Source of the DNA: Agrococcus casei LMG 22410
Lineage (GTDB): Bacteria > Actinomycetota > Actinomycetes > Actinomycetales > Microbacteriaceae
Reading direction: 5' to 3'
Assembly (NCBI RefSeq): GCF_900163565.1
Contig: NZ_FUHU01000048.1
Coordinates: forward strand, 1 to 54,957
Length of the DNA: 54,957 nt
Within the stretch, counting starts at the first letter, position 1. Each line of letters begins with the position of its first letter. The notes under the pieces were generated by a model, which saw nothing but the letters and a program-made list of their open reading frames with translations, did no database searches and was not told where the DNA came from. A program made the position numbers and the translations under genes. Below are positions 24,730 through 34,167 of this stretch, in pieces.

Positions 24730-26334
24730 ATGGCACGACTTCAGAGCCGCACGGATGCGGCGAGTGACGAATTCATGGCAGCACGTGCAGGGATGCGCGG
24801 GCTGGTCGACGAGCTGCGCGAGCGGCTTGCAGAGGCGAGCAAGGGCGGCAGCGAGAAGTCTCGTGAGCGTCACCTCTCGCGCGGCAAGCTGCTGCCGAGG
24901 CAGCGCGTCGATGCGCTGCTCGACCCGGGCAGCCCCTTTCTCGAAGTCGCTCCGCTGGCAGCCAACGGCATGTACGGCGGCGAGGTGCCGTCGGCTGGCG
25001 TGATTGCCGGCATCGGCCTCGTCGAAGGACGCCACTGCATGATCGTCGCGAATGACGCGACGGTGAAGGGCGGCACGTACTTTCCGCTGACGGTGAAGAA
25101 GCACCTGCGTGCGCAGGAGATCGCGCTCGAGCAGCGGCTGCCGTGCATCTACCTCGTCGACTCGGGCGGCGCCTTCCTGCCGATGCAGGACGAGGTGTTT
25201 CCTGATCGCGACCACTTCGGCCGCATCTTCTACAACCAGGCGAACCTCTCGAAGGCCGGCATCCCGCAGCTCTCGGCAGTCATGGGGTCGTCGACCGCAG
25301 GCGGCGCGTATGTGCCTGCCATGAGCGACGAGACCGTGATCGTACGAAACCAGGGCACGATCTTCCTCGGCGGGCCGCCGCTGGTCAAAGCCGCGACAGG
25401 CGAGATCGTCAGCGCCGAGGACCTCGGCGGCGGAAAGCTGCACACCGAGGTCTCTGGAGTTGCCGACCACCTGGCCGACGACGACGAAGACGCGCTGCGC
25501 ATCCTGCGCGAGATCGTCGCGACCCTGCCCGAGCCGACCATGCATGAGCTCGAGCACATGATCGAGCGGCCGCGGGTCGACCCCGACGAGCTCGAAGGCG
25601 CTGTTCCGGTCGAGCTGACGACGCCGTACGACGTGCGCGAGATCATCGCACGCATCGTCGACGGCAGCGAGTTCAGCGAGTTCAAGGCCGGCTACGGTGC
25701 GACGCTCGTCACCGGCTTCGCCAAGATCGAGGGGCACCGCGTCGGCATCGTCGCCAATAACGGCGTGCTGTTCTCAGAGAGCGCCATGAAGGGTGCCCAC
25801 TTCATTCAGCTGTGCGACCAACGCGGCATTCCGCTGGTGTTCCTGCAGAACATCGCCGGCTTCATGGTCGGCTCCGAGTACGAGCGCGGCGGCATCGCCA
25901 AGCACGGCGCGAAGATGGTCAATGCTGTTGCCACCTGCTCGGTGCCGAAGCTGACCGTCGTGGTCGGCGGCTCGTTCGGCGCCGGCACCTATTCGATGTG
26001 CGGCCGCGCATACAGCCCGGCATTCCTGTGGCTCTGGCCCAACGCGCGCGTGTCGGTCATGGGCGGCGCCCAGGCGGCAAGCGTGCTCTCGACGGTCAAG
26101 CGCGACCAGATCGAAGGCGCCGGCGGCACCTGGAGCGCCGAAGAGCAGACCGAATTCGAAGCGCCGATCCGCCAGCAGTATGAAGAGGCCGGAAGCCCGT
26201 ACTACTCGACCGCTCGCCTCTGGGACGACGGCGTGATCCCGCCGACCGAGACCAGGCGCGTGCTCGGCATGGCGCTCGACGTGATCGACCGCGGTGAGGC
26301 TGCAGAGCCCCGCTACGGCGTCTTCAGGATGTGA
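24730..26334 (+). CDS. Methylcrotonyl-CoA carboxylase carboxyltransferase (beta) subunit
   Basis: A 534-residue biotin-dependent carboxyltransferase with N- and C-terminal crotonase-like halves. [12 protein letters not shown]-type and [19 protein letters not shown] motifs lie in the N half; [15 protein letters not shown] and [15 protein letters not shown] in the C half. The length and the order carboxyltransferase-biotin carboxylase after bkd match methylcrotonyl-CoA carboxylase of leucine breakdown (LiuB; AccD1 in mycobacteria) rather than propionyl-CoA carboxylase. ATG 24730 was chosen; GTG 24724 is too close to the AGGG site. It starts 17 bp after bkdC. Confidence 0.87.
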   Translation: MARLQSRTDAASDEFMAARAGMRGLVDELRERLAEASKGGSEKSRERHLSRGKLLPRQRVDALLDPGSPFLEVAPLAANGMYGGEVPSAGVIAGIGLVEGRHCMIVANDATVKGGTYFPLTVKKHLRAQEIALEQRLPCIYLVDSGGAFLPMQDEVFPDRDHFGRIFYNQANLSKAGIPQLSAVMGSSTAGGAYVPAMSDETVIVRNQGTIFLGGPPLVKAATGEIVSAEDLGGGKLHTEVSGVADHLADDDEDALRILREIVATLPEPTMHELEHMIERPRVDPDELEGAVPVELTTPYDVREIIARIVDGSEFSEFKAGYGATLVTGFAKIEGHRVGIVANNGVLFSESAMKGAHFIQLCDQRGIPLVFLQNIAGFMVGSEYERGGIAKHGAKMVNAVATCSVPKLTVVVGGSFGAGTYSMCGRAYSPAFLWLWPNARVSVMGGAQAASVLSTVKRDQIEGAGGTWSAEEQTEFEAPIRQQYEEAGSPYYSTARLWDDGVIPPTETRRVLGMALDVIDRGEAAEPRYGVFRM

Positions 26335-28313
26335 TGCAGGTGTTCGACAAGATTCTGATTGCAAACCGCGGCGAGATCGCCGTGCGCATCGCACGCACGC
26401 TCGGCGACATGGGCATCAAGACGGTTGCCGTGTACTCCGACGCTGACGCGAAGGCGCCGCACGTGGGCTTCTGCGACGAGGCTGTGCGGCTCGGGCCGGC
26501 GGATGCTCGCGAGAGCTACCTGAAGATCGATGCGGTTGTGCAGGCGGCCGTCGGCACGGGTGCGCAGGCGATTCACCCGGGCTACGGATTCCTCTCTGAG
26601 AATCCGGCATTCGCCAGGGCGTGCGCGGATGCGGGCATCGAGTTCGTGGGGCCGAGTGCAGAGGCCATCGAGATCATGGGCGACAAGATCGCTGCTCGAA
26701 AGGCCGTCGAAGCGCGAGGCGTGCCGACGGTGCCGGGCATCGTGGGCGCAAGCGACGACGAGATCCTGGCGCGCGCCGAGGACATCGGGTTTCCGATGAT
26801 CGTGAAGCCCGCAATGGGCGGCGGCGGCAAGGGCATGCACGTTGCTCGCACGCTCGACGAGCTGCGCGATGCGCTGCCGACGGCGAGGCGCGAGTCGGGC
26901 AAGGCCTTCGGCGACGAGACCGTGTTCGTCGAGCGCTTCATCGAGCGCCCCCGGCACATCGAGGTGCAGGTGATGGCCGACAAGCACGGCAATGTCGTGC
27001 ACCTGGGCGAGCGCGAGTGCTCGCTGCAGCGCCGCCACCAGAAGGTCATTGAAGAGGCGCCCAGCGCATTCCTCAGCCCCGAGCAGCGCGAGCGCTACGG
27101 GCAGATCGCGATCGAGACCGCCAGGAGCGTCGACTACGTCGGTGCCGGCACGGTCGAGTTCATCGTCGCTTCAGACGCCCCTGACGAGCCCTACTTTCTT
27201 GAGATGAACACCCGACTGCAGGTCGAGCATCCGGTCACAGAAGAAGTGACAGGCCTCGACCTCGTCGAGCTCATGACGACGATCGCCGCCGGGCAGCCGC
27301 TGCCGCTGGAGCAGACAGATGTCGTGCTCACGGGGCACTCGATCGAGGCGCGGATCTATGCAGAGGACCCCAACGAGGGGTTCCTGCCGACGGGCGGCAC
27401 GATTGTTCGGCTGCGTCAGCCGCACTATGACGATCCCAGAATTCGGTTCGACAGCGGAGTCGAAGAGGGCAGCGTCGTCTCGTCGAACTACGACCCGATG
27501 CTGGCAAAGGTCATCGCCACGGGTGAGACGCGCGACGAAGCGCTTGCGACGCTGCAGGAGGGCCTTGCGCACCTGTTCATCGCGGGAGTCGTCACGAACG
27601 TCGGCTTCCTGACCACGCTGCTTGCACGCGACGAGGTGGTGGCAGGCGAGATCGACACCGAGTTCATCGACCGCAATGTCGAGAGCCTGACCGATTCCCG
27701 CGTGCCGACAGCGGCGTATGCGAAGGCTGCGCTCGCGGTCTCAGGTCCGTCGAGCAATCGCATCGGCACCGCGTGGCAGGCAGACGGCTGGCGCATCGGC
27801 GGTCCGGCAGAAATCCGCTCACGGTTGGCCGATGCGACTGTATTCATCGACCCGCGCACAATGCAGACGCGCGTCGTCGCCGACGACCCCGCGACGCTGA
27901 TGCCCGACACTGACAATGAGCCGTCTGGATTCGCGACCTTTGGGTGGACGAGTTACGAAGACCGCCACCCGACAGGCACGCATGTCGACGATGACGCTGT
28001 GTGGGTGCAGCTGCATGGCCACACGTACCGCGTCGAGAGGCACCGTGCTGCCGAAGCCGCTCTTGCCGAGGGCGAGGCTGCGATCACTGCACCCATGCCC
28101 GGTGCCGTGGTGGCCATCGCAGTTGCTGACGGCGACACCGTCGAGGTCGGGCAGCACGTGCTCTCGGTCGAGGCGATGAAGATGGAGCACAAGCTCATGG
28201 CGACACAGGCTGGCGTCGTGCGGCTCGAAGTCGCCGAGGGCGAGCAGGTCACGCGCGGGCAGCTGCTCGCGCACATCGAGGCTGCCGAGTCAGCAAATGG
28301 GGGGATGCAGTGA
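26334..28313 (+). CDS. Methylcrotonyl-CoA carboxylase biotin-carrying (alpha) subunit
   Basis: A 659-residue protein: biotin carboxylase (about 1-445) with the ATP-grasp glycine loop GGGGKGM, the ERDCS-like GERECSLQRRHQK and EMNTRLQVEHPVTEEVTG; a middle region; and a C-terminal biotinyl domain with the biotin Lys at 616 in EAMKMEH. It loads CO2 on biotin for the beta subunit just upstream. The ATG at 26334 shares a base with the upstream TGA; a GTG codon immediately before it (26331) is also in frame. AccA1 of M. tuberculosis has the same layout. Confidence 0.9.
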   Translation: MQVFDKILIANRGEIAVRIARTLGDMGIKTVAVYSDADAKAPHVGFCDEAVRLGPADARESYLKIDAVVQAAVGTGAQAIHPGYGFLSENPAFARACADAGIEFVGPSAEAIEIMGDKIAARKAVEARGVPTVPGIVGASDDEILARAEDIGFPMIVKPAMGGGGKGMHVARTLDELRDALPTARRESGKAFGDETVFVERFIERPRHIEVQVMADKHGNVVHLGERECSLQRRHQKVIEEAPSAFLSPEQRERYGQIAIETARSVDYVGAGTVEFIVASDAPDEPYFLEMNTRLQVEHPVTEEVTGLDLVELMTTIAAGQPLPLEQTDVVLTGHSIEARIYAEDPNEGFLPTGGTIVRLRQPHYDDPRIRFDSGVEEGSVVSSNYDPMLAKVIATGETRDEALATLQEGLAHLFIAGVVTNVGFLTTLLARDEVVAGEIDTEFIDRNVESLTDSRVPTAAYAKAALAVSGPSSNRIGTAWQADGWRIGGPAEIRSRLADATVFIDPRTMQTRVVADDPATLMPDTDNEPSGFATFGWTSYEDRHPTGTHVDDDAVWVQLHGHTYRVERHRAAEAALAEGEAAITAPMPGAVVAIAVADGDTVEVGQHVLSVEAMKMEHKLMATQAGVVRLEVAEGEQVTRGQLLAHIEAAESANGGMQ

Positions 28314-28786
28314 GCGACGAGCGCGAGATCACACAGCGCGGACTCTGGTTCGGCGAGTTCGAGACGGGTGTCGTCTACCGGCATTCGCCCGGTCGCACGA
28401 TGACCGAGACCGACAACGTGCTGTTCACGACCCTCACGATGAACCCGCAGCCGCTGCACCTCGACGCCGCGTGGAGCGAGAGCAGCGAGTTCGGCGAGCG
28501 TCTCGTCAACTCGATGCACACACTCGCGACCCTCGTCGGGCTGTCAGTGGGGCAGCTCACCATGAACACCATCGTCGCGAATCTCGGCTTCAGCGAGATC
28601 AGCTTTCCGGCGCCCATGAAGCACGGCGACACGCTCTACGCCGAGACCCGCATCCTCGACAAGCGCGAGTCGAAGTCGCGCCCCGGCCAGGGCATCGTCA
28701 CCATGGAGCACATCGGCCGCAACCAGCACGGCGATGTCGTCGCCAAGGCTGTGCGCAAGGCGCTCATGCAGGGGGAGCCCGCATGA
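28310..28786 (+). CDS. MaoC-type acyl-CoA dehydratase/hydratase
   Basis: A 158-residue single hot-dog-fold protein with the MaoC pattern: FTTLTMNPQPLHLD (hydratase motif with Asn/His), SMHTLATLVGLSVGQLT and FPAPMKHGDTLYAET. GTG start overlaps the upstream TGA (GTGA). In M. tuberculosis the corresponding gene Rv2499c acts in itaconate and leucine breakdown with the CitE-like lyase encoded next door; the same gene pair here supports the same role, such as hydration of methylglutaconyl- or mesaconyl-type CoA. Exact substrate is inference. Confidence 0.83.
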   Translation: MSDEREITQRGLWFGEFETGVVYRHSPGRTMTETDNVLFTTLTMNPQPLHLDAAWSESSEFGERLVNSMHTLATLVGLSVGQLTMNTIVANLGFSEISFPAPMKHGDTLYAETRILDKRESKSRPGQGIVTMEHIGRNQHGDVVAKAVRKALMQGEPA

Positions 28787-29595
28787 GCGACTTCACCTTC
28801 GGGCCGGCAATGCTGTTCTGCCCCGGCGACCGCCCCGACCGCTTCGAGAAGGCGGCCGAGCGCTCAGACACGGTCATTCTCGACCTCGAAGACGCAGTGG
28901 GTCCCGACAAGAAGGCGGATGCCCGCAGCGCTATTGCGAGCGCCGCGCTCGACCCAGCACGCACCGTGGTGCGCATCAACGCGATCGAAGCGGGCATGCT
29001 CGCCGACGACCTCGAGGCGGCCCGGGCATTCGGCGCGACCACGATCATGCTGCCGAAGGCAGAGCGCGTCGCAGACATCGACCTGTGCGAGGGGTTCAGC
29101 GTCATCGCACTCGTCGAGACGGCACTCGGTGTCGCCGACGTGCGTGCGATTGCCGCGCATCCGTCTGTCGTCGCCCTCATGTGGGGTGCCGAAGACCTCG
29201 TGGCATCGCTCGGCGGAACATCGAGCCGCAACAAAGCAGGGGAGTACCGCGACATCGCGAGGTTCGCCCGCGCATCGATGCTGCTCGGCGCCAAGGCGCA
29301 GGGCAAGGCTGCGATCGACTCGATCCGCACCGACATCGCAGACACCGACGGAGCACTCGCCGAAGCTCAGGACGCCGCAGCGAGCGGCTTCGATGCAAAG
29401 GCCTGCATCCACCCGTCTCACGTCGCGCCCTACCGCGAGGCATTCGCACCGAGCGCTGACGACGTGGCCTGGGCCGTGAGCGTGCTCGAGGCTGCCGAAG
29501 CCCACGCCGGAGGAGTCTTCAACCACCAGGGCCGCATGATCGATGAACCGATCCTGCGGCATGCACGTGCGGTCATGAGCCGCGCATCCAACTGA
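28783..29595 (+). CDS. CitE-like beta-hydroxyacyl-CoA lyase
   Basis: A 270-residue HpcH/HpaI-superfamily lyase. MLFCPGDRPDRFEKA, DTVILDLEDAVGP (metal Glu/Asp), VRINAIE, TTIMLPKAE and SVIALVETALG follow the CitE/malyl-CoA-lyase order. No citrate lyase alpha or gamma genes are present, so it is a stand-alone CitE-like enzyme. The M. tuberculosis homologue at the same place (Rv2498c) cleaves (R)-hydroxymethylglutaryl-CoA and (S)-citramalyl-CoA. This would end leucine breakdown here, since no classical HMG-CoA lyase is seen. ATG 28783 overlaps the MaoC stop. Confidence 0.85.
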   Translation: MSDFTFGPAMLFCPGDRPDRFEKAAERSDTVILDLEDAVGPDKKADARSAIASAALDPARTVVRINAIEAGMLADDLEAARAFGATTIMLPKAERVADIDLCEGFSVIALVETALGVADVRAIAAHPSVVALMWGAEDLVASLGGTSSRNKAGEYRDIARFARASMLLGAKAQGKAAIDSIRTDIADTDGALAEAQDAAASGFDAKACIHPSHVAPYREAFAPSADDVAWAVSVLEAAEAHAGGVFNHQGRMIDEPILRHARAVMSRASN

Positions 29596-29634
29596 CAGTG
29601 AACACACTGACTGCAACCCAACAGAGGAGTGACT

Positions 29635-30834
29635 GTGACTGAAACCATCGTCGATGGCACCGAGATGCTGCCGGAGTACCACCAGCAGCTCGCACGCGAA
29701 GTGCGCGAATTCGCCGACACCGTTGTCGCGCCCGCCAGCTACGAGTACGACACCGAGCGTCGTCTGCCGATCGAGATCATCAACAAGATGGGCGACATGG
29801 GCCTGTTCGGCCTGCCGCTGCCGAAGGACCACGGCGGACAGGGCCGCGACTACCTCGCGCTCTGCGTCGCAGTCGAGCAGCTCGCACGCGTCGACCAGTC
29901 GATCGCAGTGACGCTCGAAGCAGGCCTCGGGCTCGGCGCCATGCCGATCTTCCACTACGGCACCGACGAGCAGCGCGCTGCATGGTTGCCCGACCTTGCT
30001 GCCGGCCGTGCGCTCGCGGCATTCGGCCTCACCGAGGCCGACGCCGGCTCTGACGCCGGTGGCACCAAGACCACAGCAGAGCTCGTCGACGGCGAATGGG
30101 TCATCAACGGCACGAAGGAGTTCATCACGAACTCCGGAACCCCCATCACCTCGGTCGTGACGGTCACCGCCGTCACCGGCACCAAGGTCGGTCGCGACGG
30201 CAAGGAGAAGCCCGAGCTGACCACGATCATCGTGCCGACCGACACCCCCGGATTCAAGGCGCTGCCCCAGTACGACAAGGTCGGCTGGCACACCTCAGAC
30301 ACGCACCCGCTCGTGTTCGAGAACGTGCGTGTTCCCGAGGCGAACATCCTCGGCGAGCGCGGCAAGGGCTTCTCGAACTTCCTGAAGATCCTCGACGAGG
30401 GCCGCGTCGCATTCGCAGCGCTCTGCGTCGGCGCTGCTCAGGGCTGCCTCGAGCAGGCCATCGAGCGTGCCAAGACGCGTGTCGTGTTCGGACGCCCGCT
30501 CGGCGACAACCAGGACGTCGCATTCAAGATCGCACGGATGCAGGCACGAGTGCACGCAGCACGCGCAGTCATGCACGACGCGGCACGTCGCATCGACCAG
30601 GGCCTGCCGTTCACGCAGCAGGCATCGCTCGCAAAGCTGATCGGCTCAGAGGCTGCAGTCGACAACGCACTCGACGCCACGCAGATCTGGGGCGGCAACG
30701 GATTCCTCAACAAGAATGTCGTCGCACGCCACTACCGTGACGCTCGAATTCTGACGCTCGGCGAAGGCTCAACCGAAGTTCAGCTGGCGATCATCGCCCG
30801 TGCACTCGGCTTTGAGAAGTCATTCGGCGCCTGA
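29635..30834 (+). CDS. Acyl-CoA dehydrogenase (isovaleryl-CoA dehydrogenase-like by context)
   Basis: About 399 residues. FGLTEADAGSDAGGTKTTAEL is the FAD/substrate signature, and the C-terminal signature is QIWGGNGFLNKNVVARHYRD...LGEGSTEVQ with a Glu in the usual catalytic place of short-chain dehydrogenases. As the last gene of the bkd-MCC operon it should oxidise isovaleryl-CoA and/or other branched acyl-CoAs made by BCKDH. GTG 29635 has AGAGGAG 5 nt upstream; the GTG at 29629 overlaps that site and is less likely. A 39-bp gap from the lyase gene, the longest in this operon. Confidence 0.85.
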   Translation: MTETIVDGTEMLPEYHQQLAREVREFADTVVAPASYEYDTERRLPIEIINKMGDMGLFGLPLPKDHGGQGRDYLALCVAVEQLARVDQSIAVTLEAGLGLGAMPIFHYGTDEQRAAWLPDLAAGRALAAFGLTEADAGSDAGGTKTTAELVDGEWVINGTKEFITNSGTPITSVVTVTAVTGTKVGRDGKEKPELTTIIVPTDTPGFKALPQYDKVGWHTSDTHPLVFENVRVPEANILGERGKGFSNFLKILDEGRVAFAALCVGAAQGCLEQAIERAKTRVVFGRPLGDNQDVAFKIARMQARVHAARAVMHDAARRIDQGLPFTQQASLAKLIGSEAAVDNALDATQIWGGNGFLNKNVVARHYRDARILTLGEGSTEVQLAIIARALGFEKSFGA

Positions 30835-30835
30835 G

Positions 30836-30865
30836 TTGCACATAGGGTTCAGCGTGTGGCACAAT
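30836..30865 (+). promoter_or_regulatory. Promoter of tRNA-Glu
   Basis: TTGCAC (30836-30841), 18 bp, CACAAT (30860-30865), about 36 nt before the mature tRNA 5' end. Confidence 0.45.
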
Positions 30866-30897
30866 ATTCAAGTTGCCCGAAAGGGCGACACACGCTG
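30850..30897 (+). other. Nested inverted repeat in the tRNA-Glu leader
   Basis: Outer arms CAGCGTGTG (30850-30858) and CACACGCTG (30889-30897) are perfect. Inside, GTTGCCC-GAAA-GGGCGAC (30872-30889) makes a 7-bp hairpin with a GNRA tetraloop. The -10 box of the tRNA lies in the left spacer. It could be a precursor-processing element or the end of the upstream operon; there is no T-tract. Confidence 0.45.
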
Positions 30898-30901
30898 ATC
30901 T

Positions 30902-30974
30902 GGCCCCATCGTATAGCGGCCTAGTACGCCGCCCTCTCACGGCGGTAACGCGGGTTCGAATCCCGCTGGGGTCA
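30902..30974 (+). tRNA. tRNA-Glu (anticodon CTC)
   Basis: Full cloverleaf: acceptor GGCCCCA pairs with TGGGGTC (one G-T pair), anticodon stem CCGCC/GGCGG with loop CTCTCAC (anticodon CTC), and T arm GCGGGTTCGAATCCCGC. CCA is not encoded. A strong hairpin terminator follows at 30981. Confidence 0.95.
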
Positions 30975-30980
30975 CGTTTG

Positions 30981-31006
30981 AAACCCCCTCCTCACGGAGG
31001 GGGTTT
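30981..31006. terminator. Terminator between tRNA-Glu and mdh
   Basis: AAACCCCCTCC-TCAC-GGAGGGGGTTT, an 11-bp perfect stem ending in TTT. The A-run on the other side makes it usable for the convergent mdh transcript as well. Confidence 0.85.
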
Positions 31007-31016
31007 CGTCGTTCAG

Positions 31017-32000
31017 TCAGAGCAGCCCTAGCTCCTGCACCGCAGCCCGCTCAGCGACGAGCTCGTCGGCGGATGCGCGAATCGCCTCGCGCGTGGCGTC
31101 GTCGAGTTCCAGCCCCTGCACGATCTCCCACTCGCCATTCGAGCAGCGCACAGGGAACGACGACACAAGCCCAGCAGGAACGTCGTACGACCCGTCGGAG
31201 ACCACGGCCATCGAGACCCAGTCGTCGCCGGTGCCGCGCATCCAGTCACGAACGTGCGACAGCGTCGCGTTCGCCGCAGACGCAGCTGACGATGCCCCGC
31301 GTGCCGCGATGATCGAAGCCCCTCGAGACGCGACCGTCGGCTGAAAGGTGTCGCGAATCCAGTCCGCATCGACGAGCTCAGCTGCCGGTCGCCCCGACAC
31401 GAGTGCATGCGAGAGGTCGGGCACCTGTGTGTCAGAGTGGTTGCCCCAGATGATCATGCGGCGCACCTCGCCGGCGGTGACGCCAGCGCGAGCAGCGAGC
31501 TGAGCAACAGCACGGTCGTGGTCGAGCCTGGTCAAGGCAGTGATGTGACGGGGGTCGATGCTCTCGCCGACAGCCGACACGGTGAGCGCGTTCGTGTTCG
31601 CAGGATTGCCCGTGACCGTCACTCGCACATCCGCCGACGCATGCGCAGCCAGCGCTCGGCCCTGACCTGCGAAGATTGCCGCATTCGCCTTCAGCAGATC
31701 GCCACGGGTCTCGCCCTGACCACGCGGCTTCGAGCCGACCAGCAGAGCGTGCTGGGCGCCGTCGAATGCCTCCGCGGGATCTGCTGTCGTGACGACTCCC
31801 TCGAGCAGGGGATAGGCGCAGTCGGCAAGCTCCATTGCCACGCCCTTCAGCTTGTCGAGGGCCTGCGGCACTTCGAGCACTCGAAGCTGCACGGGCACGT
31901 CAGAGCCCAGCATCTCGCCGCTGGCGATGCGGAAGAGCAGGGAGTAGCCGATTGCGCCGGCGCCGCCGGTCACGGTGATGCGAACGGGGGAGTCAGTCAT
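31017..32000 (-). CDS. mdh: Malate dehydrogenase
   Basis: A 327-residue NAD-dependent enzyme of the actinobacterial/cytosolic MDH group. Nucleotide loop [20 protein letters not shown]; substrate arginines in [23 protein letters not shown]; catalytic Asp in LTRLDHDRA and His in [11 protein letters not shown]. It converts malate to oxaloacetate in the TCA cycle. The ATG at 32000 gives the usual family length; the reading frame stays open upstream but is antisense to leuC and not coding. Convergent with the tRNA, divergent from leuC. Confidence 0.93.
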   Translation of the reverse strand: MTDSPVRITVTGGAGAIGYSLLFRIASGEMLGSDVPVQLRVLEVPQALDKLKGVAMELADCAYPLLEGVVTTADPAEAFDGAQHALLVGSKPRGQGETRGDLLKANAAIFAGQGRALAAHASADVRVTVTGNPANTNALTVSAVGESIDPRHITALTRLDHDRAVAQLAARAGVTAGEVRRMIIWGNHSDTQVPDLSHALVSGRPAAELVDADWIRDTFQPTVASRGASIIAARGASSAASAANATLSHVRDWMRGTGDDWVSMAVVSDGSYDVPAGLVSSFPVRCSNGEWEIVQGLELDDATREAIRASADELVAERAAVQELGLL

Positions 32001-32105
32001 GCCTCCATCCAACACCCGACCGCTGCCCTGCACCAGGGGCTCGGGCCAGTCGGGAATGCCTGAGCGATCTACGGCGTAGACTTGAAAGACAGTTTGGAGG
32101 CACTC

Positions 32106-33539
32106 ATGGGCAAAACGCTTGCAGAAAAAGTGTGGCAGGACCACGTAGTCGTGAAGGGCGAAGACGGTGCACCCGATCTTCTCTACATTGACCTGCAGCT
32201 CATTCATGAGGTGACGAGTCCCCAGGCGTTCGACGGCCTTCGCCAGGCGGGTCGGCCGCTGCGCCGCCGCGACCTCACGATCGCGACCGAAGACCACAAC
32301 ACCCCGACGATCGACATCCACAAGCCGATCAAAGACCCCACGAGCGCAAAGCAGATCTCGACGCTGCGCGACAACGTGGCTGAATTCGGTGTTCGCATCC
32401 ACTCGCTCGGCGACAAAGAGCAGGGGATCGTGCACATCGTCGGGCCCCAGCTCGGCCTCACGATGCCGGGCATCACGGTCGTGTGCGGCGACTCGCACAC
32501 ATCCACGCACGGTGCGTTCGGCGCAATGGCGTTCGGCATCGGCACCAGCGAGGTCGAGCACGTCATGGCAACGCAGACGCTGCCGCTCAAGCCTTTCAAG
32601 ACCATGGCGATCAACGTCGAGGGCGAGCTGCGTCCCGGCGTGACTGCAAAAGACATCATCCTGGCGGTCATCGCCAAGATCGGCACCGGCGGCGGAGCGG
32701 GCTACGTGCTCGAATACCGCGGCAGCGCCATCCGCGCACTCTCGGTCGAGGGCCGCATGACGATCTGCAACATGTCGATCGAGGCAGGCGCCCGCGCCGG
32801 AATGGTCGCCCCCGACCAGACCACCTACGACTACATCAAGGGCCGCGACCACGCCCCAACCGGCGACGACTGGAACACGGCCGTCGAGTACTGGGAGACC
32901 CTGCGCACCGACGACGACGCAGTGTTCGACGCCGAGGTGTCGATCGACGCCAACGAGCTCGAGCCGTTCGTCACGTGGGGCACCAACCCGGGCCAGGGCG
33001 TGTCGCTGAGCGACGAGATCCCCGCACCCGACAGCTTCTCCGACCCCGACGACCGCTCGGCGGCCAAGCGTGCGCTCGAGTACATGGACCTCGCGCCGGG
33101 CACCAAGCTCAAAGACATCAGGGTCGACACGGTCTTCATCGGCTCGTGCACCAACTCGCGCATGGAAGACCTCCGTGCGGCAGCCGACATCATCAGGGGC
33201 AAGAAGAAGGCGGATGGGCTGCGCGTCATGGTCGTTCCGGGCTCGGCTCGGGTGCGCCTCGAGGCAGAGGCTGAGGGCCTCGACAAGGTGTTCACCGACT
33301 TCGGTGCCGAATGGCGGTTCGCCGGCTGCTCGATGTGCCTCGGCATGAACCCCGACCAGCTGCAGCCGGGCGAGCGCTGTGCGTCGACCTCGAACCGCAA
33401 CTTCGAAGGACGCCAGGGCAAGGGCGGTCGCACGCACCTCGTCTCGCCGCTCGTCGCCGCTGCCACGGCCATCCGCGGCACCCTCTCGAGCCCATGGGAC
33501 CTCGAGAACCAGAACGACCAGATCGCGAAGGAGGCATAG
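32106..33539 (+). CDS. leuC: 3-isopropylmalate dehydratase large subunit
   Basis: A 477-residue aconitase-superfamily subunit of leucine synthesis (2-isopropylmalate to 3-isopropylmalate). The 4Fe-4S cluster cysteines lie in GSCTNSR and [22 protein letters not shown] is the aconitase signature. ATG 32106 has GGAGG 6 nt upstream, and a -10-like TAGACT sits at 32077-32082. Followed after 2 bp by leuD. Confidence 0.95.
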   Translation: MGKTLAEKVWQDHVVVKGEDGAPDLLYIDLQLIHEVTSPQAFDGLRQAGRPLRRRDLTIATEDHNTPTIDIHKPIKDPTSAKQISTLRDNVAEFGVRIHSLGDKEQGIVHIVGPQLGLTMPGITVVCGDSHTSTHGAFGAMAFGIGTSEVEHVMATQTLPLKPFKTMAINVEGELRPGVTAKDIILAVIAKIGTGGGAGYVLEYRGSAIRALSVEGRMTICNMSIEAGARAGMVAPDQTTYDYIKGRDHAPTGDDWNTAVEYWETLRTDDDAVFDAEVSIDANELEPFVTWGTNPGQGVSLSDEIPAPDSFSDPDDRSAAKRALEYMDLAPGTKLKDIRVDTVFIGSCTNSRMEDLRAAADIIRGKKKADGLRVMVVPGSARVRLEAEAEGLDKVFTDFGAEWRFAGCSMCLGMNPDQLQPGERCASTSNRNFEGRQGKGGRTHLVSPLVAAATAIRGTLSSPWDLENQNDQIAKEA

Positions 33540-33541
33540 CC

Positions 33542-34150
33542 ATGGAGAAGATCAGCACGCTGACCGGGCCCATCATCCCGCTGCGCTATTCGAACGTCGA
33601 CACCGACCAGATCATCCCGGCGAAGTTCCTCAAGCGAGTCACGAAGACCGGCTACGAAGACGCGCTGTTCCACGGATGGCGTCAAGACCCCGACTTCATC
33701 CTGAACCGGCCCGAGTACGCGAACGGCGGCATCCTCGTCACCGGCGCCGACTTCGGCACCGGATCGAGCCGTGAGCACGCCGTCTGGGCGCTGCGAGACT
33801 TCGGCATCACGGCTGTTCTGAGCCCTCGCTTCGGCGAGATCTTCAAGGGCAACTCCGGCAAGCAGGGGCTGCTGACCGCACAGGTCCCAGAGGATGCGAT
33901 CGAGCAGCTCTGGGCAGCAGCCGAGGCCGCACCCGGCACCGAGATCACTGTCGACCTGAATGAGAAGAGCGTCGTGAGCGGTGAGCTTCGCTTCGGGTTC
34001 GACATCGACGACTACACTCGCTGGCGACTGCGTGAGGGGCTCGACGACATCGCCCTCACGCTGCAGCACGAAGACGCAATCACCGAGTTCGAGAAGCGAC
34101 GCCCAAGCTGGATGCCCACAACGCTCCCAGCTGTCGCATCGGACGCCTGA
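33542..34150 (+). CDS. leuD: 3-isopropylmalate dehydratase small subunit
   Basis: A 202-residue swivel-domain subunit that completes the LeuCD dehydratase. [15 protein letters not shown] and [17 protein letters not shown] are family signatures. The ribosome binding site GGAGG lies within the last codons of leuC, so translation is coupled. Confidence 0.95.
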   Translation: MEKISTLTGPIIPLRYSNVDTDQIIPAKFLKRVTKTGYEDALFHGWRQDPDFILNRPEYANGGILVTGADFGTGSSREHAVWALRDFGITAVLSPRFGEIFKGNSGKQGLLTAQVPEDAIEQLWAAAEAAPGTEITVDLNEKSVVSGELRFGFDIDDYTRWRLREGLDDIALTLQHEDAITEFEKRRPSWMPTTLPAVASDA

Positions 34151-34167
34151 CACCTTTAGGACATCGA

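Noticed and set aside
23291-24736. Open frame of 481 codons on the minus strand opposite bkdC
   Set aside because: Shadow of the E2 gene; no recognisable motif.
32001-33437. Upstream extension of the mdh frame (to 806 codons)
   Set aside because: The extra part is antisense to leuC and has no domain; MDH motifs begin right after ATG 32000.
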